Origin: Pristionchus mayeri
Taxonomy: Eukaryota > Nematoda > Chromadorea > Rhabditida > Neodiplogasteridae
Assembly: GCA_036245805.1 (NCBI GenBank)
Contig: BTRK01000001.1
Location: 26,295,087 to 26,359,086, forward strand
Length of the DNA: 64,000 nt
Reading direction: 5' to 3'
In this document: one piece after another, positions 13,301-21,151 of the stretch
Layout of the letters: every line of letters begins with the position of its first letter
Position numbering within the stretch: position 1 is the first letter of the stretch
The notes under the pieces: generated by a model
The model's input: the letters and a program-made list of their open reading frames with translations, nothing else
Told to the model about the DNA's origin: nothing
The model's database searches: none
Program-made: the position numbers and the translations under genes

Positions 13301-16300
13301 TATGGTTCATTGGTCCCAGAGCCGGCTTTTAGGCATTTTCTGGTTTTGCATCCGGCAATGATGTATTTCAGCTCCCAGATGAGCTAGAAAGATGGCACCG
13401 GGCTCAAAATGTGTGGAAAATTATTTCCAAAAACTTTTATGTTTAGTGCAAGACGATTAGACAAACAATAAAAATGAGCCGGATGAAAAATCTGTTTTGC
13501 CATCAAAAAATAAATATTCTCTCTATCAAGCGGAAGCGTGCTACAGAATTTTAATGCAAATTATGAAAGAAGAAGTGTATGTGTATGATATAAAAATATA
13601 AAAACTGAATTCGAAGTGGCTTCAACATGGCAAATTTTACTCAAACATTCCACTATGAAGAAAAAGTCGAAAAAATGACTTTTACGAAAATCTGATTTTT
13701 CTTCATGTAACGTTCAAATATTGTTGTTTTGTGAAAGTATTTGTATAAAATCGTGTTTTCGAGCAGGGTTCTACCCGAATTTTTTGATTAAAAATTTATA
13801 TTCAAATTTTTGGACAATTTTGAAATATCTTGGCACGTCGCGCTCATCCTCGAAGAATCCTGCTCCAAAACACGATTTTATACAAATACTTTTCACCAAC
13901 AATAATATTTGAACGTTACATGAAGAAAAATCAGATTTTCTAAAAAGTCATTTTTTCGACTTTTTCTTCATAGTGGCATGTTTGAGCAAAATTTGCCAAG
14001 TTGAAGCCACTTCGAATTCAGCTTTTATATTTTTATATCATACATATAAACTTCTTCTTTCATAATTTGCAATAAAATTCTGTAGCACGCTGCCGCTTGA
14101 TAGAGAGAATATTTATTTTTTAATGGCAAAACAGGTTTTTCATCCGGCTCATTTTTACTGTTTGTCTAATCGTCTTGCACTAAAATGAAAGTTTTTGGAA
14201 ATAATTTTCCACACATTTTGAGCCCAGTGCCATCTTTCAAGCTCATCTGGGAGCTGAAATACATCATAGCCGGATGCAAAACCGGAAAATTCCTAAAAGC
14301 CGGCTCTGGAACCAATGAACCATATTTATCGAAATCTTACGTCTAATGTATTCTATTGCCTTGTCACATGCATGGAATGTACTGGAATACTGGTTGCATT
14401 GTACGTCTTTACTGTTTTAGCGGCGAGAAAAAACGGATACACCGAGACTCCAAAGGGAAGACAGACCACAGGTACCGGGCATTCTAAGTTTTATACGACG
14501 GGCAATCGCATATCTAGTACCTGGAAATTCGCACACAAAACGAGCCCTGGGGAGGCAATTCGGCCAAAGAACATGTCCTGAGGAGGCAAAATAAGCACAC
14601 GATACACAACAACCATTATAGAATGTGAGGGTGGAGGAGGAACAACCGTGCGAAGATTCAGTAGGCAGCGTCGGGGACGATATCTACGACTTTCAGTTGG
14701 ATGCACCGTCGTCACAGGGAACAGATTACCTGGTAAGAAAATTACTCAGCCGAATTGGCATACTCCACAATTATAAATGTTGAAAAGTATTTTATTCATT
14801 GCAAACACTGTCATACACATAACGGAAATGAAGATGTTTGAAATGATCCTTAAAGTTACCGGACAAGGACGAAACCCTGATCTCGTCGCGTGTACGAGAG
14901 AGTATGCAAAGTGAGAGAGCGCGGGATTACGCTGATCACTTTCGGTTTTCCCTTGAGGCTATTATTGATTTTTAGCATTTTTTGTATGCTCATTCTCATC
15001 TAATTCAGTCATCGGCTATTCGACGGAGGACAAAAAATAGGGGGTCAATTTTGTCCTCGTCCGGTAACTTTAAATCGACAGCAGTAACAACAGTCATGAT
15101 ATAAATGAGTGATGTAAAAATGAAAGACATCTAGGTTTTTTATCACAATAGAAAACTAAATTCAGTTCGCCCCATCCCAAGGCACGTGTTCGCAAGAAAC
15201 AGACAACGGCGTGCTAACGGATTCCCCGACAACAATTGATGATCACAAATTCTTCCTCGTCTCCAAGGAATCCCTAATGTCGCTCTTCTCCCGTTGCCGC
15301 GACTGCGGCACAGCCCAGATCGAAGCCGGGACCTTCCACTCGTGGACCGTAGGCTCGGCCTGACCCTGCAATGGGTTTGCCTTGTTTGCGATCGGATTGT
15401 GAGGTGGAGCTCTCAAGAGAAGATAGAGGGATACTATGAGGGAAACCTCAAATTCACTACATCTGTTCACATTACTGGAACGCCCGTGCCTGTTAGTTCG
15501 ATATCTATAGAAGACCAGATCAGCCTAGATTAGAACGAAACATATTGTTCTCGGAAATTTAATTCAGAAAGTCCTAGCGATGGGAAAGGAACTCGGACTG
15601 GCCCTCCCCTCCTACAGCACAATGAGGAACCATGTTGCTGATGTGATCATCCCAGCTGTGGATGTAGTGTATGAGACGCACAAGAAGCAGGCAGAGGCGA
15701 CGGTTAGAGGAGCCAGCGGGGTTAGATATTTCATACTTATTTACATCTTTGACTCACTTGAAAACCTTTCCGTGCATCCGACCTCGACCGCATACCCCGG
15801 CCTCCCCTGAAATATGTCCATGAGGGGATACGGTAGTTTCTTATGACCCTCCCATCCCCTCATAACCTCTGACTGCTCCTGGGCCTGCTTCAATCCATGC
15901 GGGGGACGTAGGCCTCTCATCGCAGCTGAAATAGTGTGATGTGAAAACAGAGAAGATCAAAATATCGAACGTTAAAATCCCGCAACTGTGTATACAGAAG
16001 TCACAATGATGTTTCACAAACTTCCTTCTCAATATTAGTCGAATTATCAAAGCACCAATAAAAGCTACTAGAACAATTTTTGATTTCATCGGTCCTAATC
16101 TTCTAATGCATAGCCGTGGAATAATATAGATATCGGAAGGAAGTTTGAACATTTCAGAAACAAGGGATCGACGTGGCGGTCGACGGGAGATATGGTACTC
16201 GAGGCTTCACTTCAACCAACAACACCAACACCGTGATCGATCTTGGGACGAACTTAGTTTTAGAGGCAGTGAACATGCACAAGAACATGCGAGGGATAGG

Positions 16301-19300
16301 TAGTGTTAGTTGTAATTAGTTAGTATCGGGTTTTCTATTACTAGTGGAAACGTTTCCAGACGGCGTGAGTACCCGGATGGAGAAAGAAGGCATAAAGAGA
16401 GGACTCACGACATTAATTAAGAAGATGTTCACGGTCAGATATCGCAATTCGGGAACAACGAAACACCGATATTTAAATGTCGCTAATGCTAGTTAATGGT
16501 AGATAAGGAGTGTAACTTCGGACAACGACGCCAAGATAGGCAAAATGATGAGAAGCGAGCCCCTCTTCTCCCGAATTCGGCACTGTCTCGACTTTTGGCA
16601 CTTGATCAAAGGAATCAACAGTGATCTACGAGAGGTTATTAGTATAGTTAGTACGATTAGCTTCAATTAGGTTCACAGTAATAAAGTAAATGGAAACAAT
16701 CGAAGTCAACATACACAAGTGAATTCAGCTAAGCAAGAAGAAGAAGTGTGCTCTGATAAAGTACTGGTGGAAGCACATTGTCAATCACTGTTATCACGTG
16801 CACTACCAGTACCGAAGGAACAGGTCAAAAGGGCTCGAGCGATGGAAGAGTCTGTTGGCTCATGTATGTGGACGGCATAAGCATCTATAGAAAGTTAGTG
16901 CAAAAACAAAATAACAATAATATTATTTGTTATATCATGCATGCACGATACTAGAAGTTAATCATACTCAGGTGCCGTTCTTGTCGGGGATCAGTGGATG
17001 CGTGCACAAGGAACTGCCAGAGGCTCCATCTCACAACATTGATCGGAAGAGCGAGGAGTTCCGCCAGCTCAAGAAGGTCATCCTCAAGCCCACCTTCCTC
17101 GCCGGATTTGTTCGAGCTTCCCCGAAGAAGAATACCTCTCCCTGCGAGTCTTTCAACTCGCTGGTCAACTTGTACATCCCGAAAGACATCGCATGGTATG
17201 CAAAAAATTTGACTATTGACCCCCCCCCTCCCCCTACACTTCATAACAACTTGAATCGCCATCGGCCTGTTTTATTAAGTTGCCCCGCCTTCTACCACGA
17301 GAAGATCAAGCTCGTCGTCCTACATCATAACACGATTGCGATGGCGGATCTGACCGCCTTGAGGGAGGAGAAGTCTTCGTATGTGACAAGGGTGAAAGGA
17401 CGACAGACTGTGTGTGTGAAGAGGAAGATGTCAGCGGTGGATCACTACTGGAGGAGAGAAGTTAGTACCATGGACAACAGTTCCCTTCCCAAAGCATCAA
17501 AGTAAAATTAGTGTGTTCAGGTCTGGAAGGAGGTACAAGAAGTGGCACGCCAAAGGAAGCTGCACGCTTACCTCAAGAAGATCGGCGCCCCGGATTCGAT
17601 CGCCTACGTCAAAGCCCTCTATGGGAAGGAGAACGATCAGCAGGAGGGGGATATGGTAGAAGATGGAGCAGAGAGTGATGTGTCCGTCGAATTGGGAGGA
17701 GGATACGGAGAAGAAGTCGACTCGGACTCGAACCCCATCATGGACCCGATCGTGTTCAGCGATGATCACGATTCGGAGTCGGATCATGAGAGGGGAGAGA
17801 CGAGGGAGGAGGTACTGTCTTCTGGTTCCGAGTGGAACGAAGGAGAGGAGGAGGAGTCGAAGACTCCAGCTGGTCGTGGAAGGGGGCGAAGTGAGCAAGG
17901 GAAGGCGAGAGGAGGCACCAGAGGGAAGGGAAGAGCAGCCAAGGTGGCAGAGGAAGGCGAGACATCTGAGGAAGAGGGAGAGGGCGAAGCAGGAGAGGTG
18001 AAGCAGCCAGAGAAGCCGAAGAGAGTGAGGAAGACGAAGAGAGGAAGAGGGGAGGAAGCGGATGGAGAAGAGGAAGGTTACGAGGGGGATGGGAATGAGC
18101 CAGTGAAGAGAGTCAGAGGGAAGAAGTCAGATTAGTTACGAACATGCAGGGACTGAGAAATTGTTAGGGGCACATGCATATTTCCGACTGTTTGCATTAT
18201 TACTCACCTATGTTAACCTCCATTTCATGATGATTAATAAATTACTTTTGAAACTACCCTTGTCTCCCAGCTCCCACTCACCCCTGCCTCCTTCAGTCGA
18301 TGGGCGTAGATGGCTCCCTCATCTCGCAGCACGCCGAACTCGCACGTGGCGACAAGATCGCGCGGCAGGTCGGGCAGATCGGGCTGCATCATCGGAGCGA
18401 AGTCCGGATTCGTCAGGAACGGCGTGACGTACTCCTACAAAACCAGTTTGTAATAGATTGTCGTAGCCAAGGCTACCGTAGAACATGGGAACCATTGATT
18501 CTAGCAGCAAAACCCTGCCGGTTTTGGATAATACTACGCCAGTTTTTTGTGCACCAGTTTCCGTAAGCCCAGTCGGTTTTGTCACTGAACTAGTGGGCAC
18601 CATCCCGTGGTTTCAAAACTCGGCAGCAATCACTGCCCACGTATGGGCTACCGTACCATCAGCTCCTTCTTGACGATCACCGGCTGCGGGAGATCCATAC
18701 CATTGATATCGTCGCGGAAGGCCTCCGGTAGTACGTTGTTGTCCATATACTGTAATGATCAATACCTGTTCATATCGTAACCATTGGCCATAAATCGTGC
18801 CAGAACTCTCTGAATTTGCCCGGTTCTTAGGCAAACGGCCTCATATAATACATGCAAAAACAAATTAATTTCAAGAACTAAGAATTTATATGGTATTTTT
18901 ATTTACTTGAACAAAGCAAAATTATTTTTTTCCAATGTACAAATAACATCTCGTATGTGGATAGCAACAATCAGAAGAGGTCATTTCAGAGAGGCAGTAA
19001 CCCTTCAAGAAGGGGTAACAAGAATGGATGCTAGGAAGTCCCACCACGAAGGTGTTGCGCTCGCAATGGGAAACTGTAGCGAATTTACCCCAAAAGAGAG
19101 GCGAACGAATCAGCTACAACCCTGGGCTATCAATGAATTTTGGGCTTATGTAAATAGCCTCAGAGCTGTCTATGAAACGTGCTGTCGGCTTTTATTACAC
19201 ACACATAGTCGCTAATTAAACTATTTTGTCGTGTTACTCCTTCTTTAATTTGTGGGGAGTACTCACAGTCGACGCAAGTGAAATCAAGTGGAAGGGAAGC

Positions 19301-20665
19301 TTCTGCGACATTCTTTTCATCGTAAACCCATAAGTCCATCCGATGGTTAGTCTCCTCTCTCCGTCTATCGCACTTTAAATAGTTGTACAGATCAGAATTG
19401 AATCTAAAAACACAAATAATAATAGATTTATGCTGAGATGCATTCACTTTATCGCTCGAAGTGAATTCTCTCCATCCTTGCACGTCATAACATCTTCTGA
19501 ATATAGTTGTGGGACGTAAGAGTAGTGTGGGAAGTGAAGCTAAATTAAATAGGTTTCCAAAATGTATTAAAATATTTTTCAAAGTGATTACTCCTTTAGC
19601 TGGATCGAAAGGGCAGGGTGGTGAAACTGATGCATTGATATTTTAGATTATTTTTTCACGTTATTCTTACGTTTACGGCATTCGAACTGCATGGGTGACC
19701 ATATATCAGTGGAGAGAAGTCTCCCTGGTATCCTCCCTGTAGCAGTCCATCCGTTCTGGTCCTGGCACCACGCCTCGTTCATATACACTGGCTTGTCATT
19801 GGAACTGCGAAGGAGCAATTGCATGCGAGTCCATGCGAGCAGGGATAAAGAATCGGTAAGTCGGCTCTGGCCCCACTCTAGTTTTTGTTTATTTTGCTGC
19901 AGTGAGCTCTCAGTAATAACGAGAGCCATGTTCACGCATTAGAATCTGATCTTACTGAGTCCACTTACTAAAGATCGAAGGAGAGGTCGGAACATGTGAT
20001 TTTTACATTATTTCGTATCCTATATCTTGCATCGACTCCTTCTCCACCTTCGATCGCGCAAACTTAAATAGCATCGAATTGATTTAATTAATATGAAGAA
20101 CTACAATTTTCAAGATCTGTACAGGTAGCAACTACACACAATATCTAGTCATTTCCTGAACCAGAATAGTTCTTTCTAAACTCACACTTCTCACAGGCGA
20201 TACTCAATGGAGAATCTGCTTCTCCTAACAATTCCAATTCACACTCGTCTTTTCGAACTTTTTGAGGGCATCCACGCCATCCCTTTGAATCGCATTGGAT
20301 GTACTCGTATTGTTTAGAATTAAATCTTCAAAAAATATTTCTCGAAAAAACTTTGTGAGAAAACAAACACGAAGGATTTAGGATGTATGCCTTCTCCTAG
20401 AATGCATTTCGCAGCCGTTTTATACGTCTCAGATTTTGGATATATTTTGAGCTGAAATAAATTAAATAGGAAATATTTTAACTTTAGAGAACATACTTCC
20501 CAACGCTCGATTCCTTGGATAAGTGATGGGTCACAAGGTGTTGTAGCAGCTGTAAATTGCCGCACTATCACCTGGCTACTTAGGTCTACGGTAGATTACC
20601 GTACCTACGATGGAAATCGTGCATAACATCAGTAGAAGTGCACGAAGCATTGTAGTTGTACGCAT
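1363..20665 (-). CDS. Single-pass membrane protein with repeated Cys-rich modules, interrupted by invaded introns
   Basis: I do not recognise the family by name. It starts at 20665 ([20 protein letters not shown], a signal peptide) directly behind a CTCAG acceptor. Exons that I could phase: 20665-20605, 20564-20497, 20451-20369 and 20325-20186. One repeat follows at 20062-19969 (b), 19804-19671 (c), 19496-19448 (d) and 19403-19267 (a). A second repeat is at 13175-13082, 12905-12763, about 12606-12558 and 12512-12377. More b/c/d/a exons lie between 3703 and 2003. Signatures are b: CAIEGG then VKITC; c: WCQ, NGW, MQFECR; a: FNSxLYxYLKC then PLDFTC. The b plus c pair loosely resembles a sushi/CCP domain; that is inference. 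A Thr-rich stalk (about 1785-1999), a transmembrane exon (1714-1637) and a basic tail follow. Phases agree (a ends phase 1, b phase 2, c phase 1, d phase 2), except that the stalk-to-transmembrane junction is unresolved. Introns 19267-13175 and 12377-3703 carry the inserted DNA. Confidence 0.6.
3782..4137. repeat. Copy R' of a 330-360 bp direct repeat
   Basis: It is very similar, in the same orientation, to 18917-19248. Both copies end in the shared stretch with TAGTCGCTAATTAAAC. R' carries about 25 extra bases near 4045-4075. The two copies bracket the whole foreign block inside the receptor gene. R lies directly downstream of receptor exon 19403-19267, so both copies are probably intron sequence of that gene's ancestral repeat unit. 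An open frame of about 95-100 codons is present in each copy, but the differences include many amino-acid changes, so I do not call it coding. Confidence 0.6.
4554..4604. repeat. Perfect 24-bp GC-rich hairpin with a 3-nt loop
   Basis: Bases 4554-4577 are the exact reverse complement of 4581-4604, separated only by CAT. The arms are GC-rich (GGCGGCGGATAGGGAGC in part) within AT-rich surroundings, and end just before an ATTATTGATTATT run. It lies about 60 bp upstream of the orphan PITP exon. It may be a snap-back replication product, a hairpin RNA, or an assembly error at a fold-back. Confidence 0.8.
4668..4799 (+). pseudogene. Orphan exon of a class I phosphatidylinositol transfer protein
   Basis: The exon lies between a TTTTAG acceptor (ending 4667) and a GTACG donor (4800). 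It translates to a highly conserved PITP segment that includes [19 protein letters not shown], then [14 protein letters not shown] and VETR. In PITP proteins this stretch belongs to the lipid-binding START-like fold, which exchanges phosphatidylinositol and phosphatidylcholine between membranes. I found no other PITP exon on either strand: the next exon downstream is the esterase's, and upstream holds only the hairpin and AT-rich DNA. It is therefore an isolated exon, left by rearrangement or captured with transposed DNA. Its reading frame is undamaged. Confidence 0.8.
5803..6096 (+). mobile_element. tRNA-derived SINE with 11-bp target-site duplication
   Basis: The head (about 5808-5880) resembles a tRNA, with an A-box-like TAGCTCAGCCGG and a B-box GGTTCGAATCC. 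A unique body follows, then a tail of repeated ACCTTT units (6071-6096). The element is flanked by a perfect direct repeat TATTGAATAAC at 5792-5802 and 6097-6107. That is the signature of LINE-mediated retroposition. It lies in the esterase's 5383-6418 intron in the same orientation. The acceptor stem does not pair well, so it is not a working tRNA gene. Confidence 0.85.
6141..6213 (+). other. Decayed tRNA-like sequence (Ser-type anticodon loop)
   Basis: It contains ACCGAGTGGCTAACAAG, then TTGGAAA (a loop typical of Ser-GGA), and a T-arm GGGTTCGAGTCC. The anticodon loop is one base too long, and the acceptor stem does not pair. It is probably a tRNA pseudogene or the head of another SINE. It begins about 35 bp after the SINE's downstream target-site duplication. 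Confidence 0.4.
6890..7515. mobile_element. Palindromic fold-back element in the esterase
   Basis: The left part, starting GGGGTCATGGTC at 6911, is matched in reverse complement by the right part ending CCATGACCCC at about 7469. The centre is near 7190, and the halves share AAGACTAAGTACCAT and TTCCTTGGGTCAAAC. The matching continues imperfectly outwards, and the right end adds its own hairpin (about 7477-7515, GATGGGAGGTGCCC against GGGCACCCCCCATC). It has no coding capacity. Related GTTCCTTGGGTCAAAC sequence occurs at about 5638-5656. It sits exactly where the nucleophile exon of the esterase should be. Confidence 0.75.
7579..11706 (+). repeat. Arm 1 of a 4.1-kb inverted repeat
   Basis: The arm is the reverse complement of 14354-18479. 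Paired coordinates sum to 26060 on the inner side and 26058 on the outer side, so the only net length change in about 4.1 kb is two bases. That change lies in a homopolymer (11 G at about 8830-8840 against 9 C in arm 2). I found single-base differences near 10168, 10819 and 11006. The arm contains an esterase exon, a transposase gene without its THAP exon, and a nested TTAA element. The spacer between arms is 2.65 kb. Confidence 0.9.
7923..11970 (-). pseudogene. THAP-domain DDE transposase, Kolobok-like, frameshifted (copy 1)
   Basis: The first exon, 11970-11749, is a THAP zinc finger: MSNFLCVVC (CxxC), and about 45 residues later WICYRHF (CxxH). After a small exon and an acidic one comes a Cys-rich domain (LFSRCRDCG, then [12 protein letters not shown]). 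The putative catalytic residues follow: D in VDGRYG (about 9885), D in [12 protein letters not shown] (about 9535, followed by DFWHLIKG) and E in CESFNSLV (about 8915). The C-terminal exon is acidic then basic, with its stop at 7923. This layout matches the THAP-containing DDE transposases of Kolobok-type DNA transposons; the superfamily assignment is from memory. A one-base loss near 10699 puts a TGA in frame between FHSWTVGSA and LTLQWVCL, so this copy cannot make full-length protein without correction. It runs antisense to the esterase. Confidence 0.75.
10987..11210. mobile_element. TTAA-flanked MITE nested in arm 1
   Basis: The ends are TTAA-AGTTACCGGACGAGGAC and, inverted, GTCCTTGTCCGGTAAC-TTTAA. 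The element is about 224 bp with terminal inverted repeats of roughly 17 bp, bounded by TTAA on both sides. It lies in an intron of the transposase gene. TTAA is the duplication produced by piggyBac and Kolobok elements. The same insertion is present in arm 2 (14850-15073), so it predates the inverted duplication. Confidence 0.75.
11971..12376. other. Non-coding spacer between transposase start and receptor exon
   Basis: The first part (to about 12290) should hold the transposon's 5' end. I see no convincing terminal inverted repeat, only TTAA-containing AT-rich DNA and a few TACCGTA-like words. The rest is the intron just downstream of receptor exon 12512-12377. Confidence 0.4.
12377..13175 (-). 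CDS. Complete extra coding module (b-c-d-a) of the receptor gene, in the palindrome spacer
   Basis: The four exons at 13175-13082, 12905-12763, about 12606-12558 and 12512-12377 closely match the module at 20062-19267, introns included (for example the 13087-13180 and 19975-20067 stretches). All cysteines, splice sites and phases are intact: [13 protein letters not shown], then MQFECR, then NYLKCERR, then PLDFTC. I treat it as part of the receptor gene. Adding or skipping the whole module leaves the frame unchanged, because the upstream a exon (ending 19267) can join either this b exon or the one at 3703. Confidence 0.65.
13271..14354. mobile_element. 1.08-kb palindromic fold-back element
   Basis: It begins AGAATACACTAGACG and ends with the near-complement GTCTAATGTATTCT. 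The inverted arms are about 450-500 bp each around a central loop near 13812. Shared pieces include GAGCCGGATGAAAAA and TTTTATACAAATACTTTTCAC in opposite orientation. It has no coding capacity. Its right end coincides exactly with the inner edge of palindrome arm 2. A possible 4-5 bp duplication (ATTG/TATTG) flanks it. Confidence 0.8.
14421..18135 (+). pseudogene. THAP-less DDE transposase (copy 2), 5'-truncated and frameshifted
   Basis: Exons 14421-14471, 14518-14574 and 14622-14732 are all phase 0. They are followed by the Cys-rich exon from 15166, then an exon beginning [18 protein letters not shown]. Next come the D exons (VDGRYG near 16175, TSDND near 16520), the E exon (CESFNS near 17144) and the long C-terminal exon to the stop at 18135. 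The THAP exon found in copy 1 is missing, because homology ends at 14354. The same single-base frameshift (TGA at about 15361) is present as in copy 1. Copy 2 therefore lacks both the DNA-binding finger and an intact frame. Confidence 0.75.
14850..15073. mobile_element. TTAA-flanked MITE nested in arm 2
   Basis: This is the inverted counterpart of 10987-11210, with terminal AGTTACCGGACAAGGAC and GTCCTCGTCCGGTAACT inside TTAA. One base differs between copies near GGGTCAATTTTG. It has no coding capacity. Confidence 0.75.
18282..18749 (-). pseudogene. Two 3'-side exons of the esterase in inverted orientation
   Basis: Exon 18749-18657 (31 codons, with [20 protein letters not shown] and VKKEL) joins in phase to exon 18434-18282, which is the arm-2 copy of 7624-7776 ([12 protein letters not shown] to HRLKEAG). 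The first exon has no counterpart on the plus strand at 6.9-7.6 kb, so this side preserves a piece of the esterase lost from the other copy. The C-terminal exon with the catalytic His is absent here too. These exons show the transposon sits in an esterase intron, antisense to the esterase. Confidence 0.7.
18917..19248. repeat. Copy R of the direct repeat
   Basis: It matches 3782-4137 in the same orientation. It starts about 20 bp downstream (on the minus strand) of the receptor exon ending at 19267, so it is intron sequence of that gene. Confidence 0.6.
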
Positions 20666-21151
20666 CCTGAGAGGAATTGAATGAAACTTACGGTATGCGG
20701 TAAATCCAACGAGACTGTAGCATGGCACAGATGGTGGAGGGAGGAGGAGTCGTACCTCAGATTTGGAGAGACGAGCAGAAAGAACCACTCGCAGAGAGAG
20801 AAATGGAGGAGAGTGAGGGGAGGAGAGAAGGAGAGAGGCTTTTATTGGGTGATTTGGATGCAAATTGACCATTGTGCAAGACGATTAGTGAACTTTTGAT
20901 TTCTAGAATTGGCTAGTGCAAAATCAGACTGGAGTCAGACTGGAGTGAACTCTAACTCAGTATGTTACGGTATTAAATTAATGCTCACGCAAATGCTTGA
21001 TTTTCTCAATTATCATTCTTTCAATATCTATTTATGTGAAATATTGTTCGAAAATACAATGAATACATCTTCGACCAAGATAAACAAGGATTTATTTCAT
21101 GCGTGATAAATTTATCGTCTTTGTTTAGACTGGGGGAGGCGATCTCGTTGA
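20666..21151. other. Intergenic region between transporter stop and receptor start
   Basis: About 490 bp separate two minus-strand genes. The receptor start codon is immediately preceded, on its strand, by CTCTCAG, so this stretch may hold either a promoter or, if the genes are co-transcribed, an operon spacer. I see no conserved element beyond A/T-rich runs. Confidence 0.4.

Larger units (their letters stand above)
14354..18479 (-). repeat. Arm 2 of the 4.1-kb inverted repeat
   Basis: This is the reverse complement of arm 1. At its outer edge (18479) similarity to arm 1 stops abruptly after CTACGGTAGCC. Beyond it, arm 2 continues with about 75 bp not found next to arm 1, then GGTGCACAAAA, which is present at both ends. 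At its inner edge it abuts the 1.08-kb fold-back element instead of the THAP exon. Confidence 0.9.
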
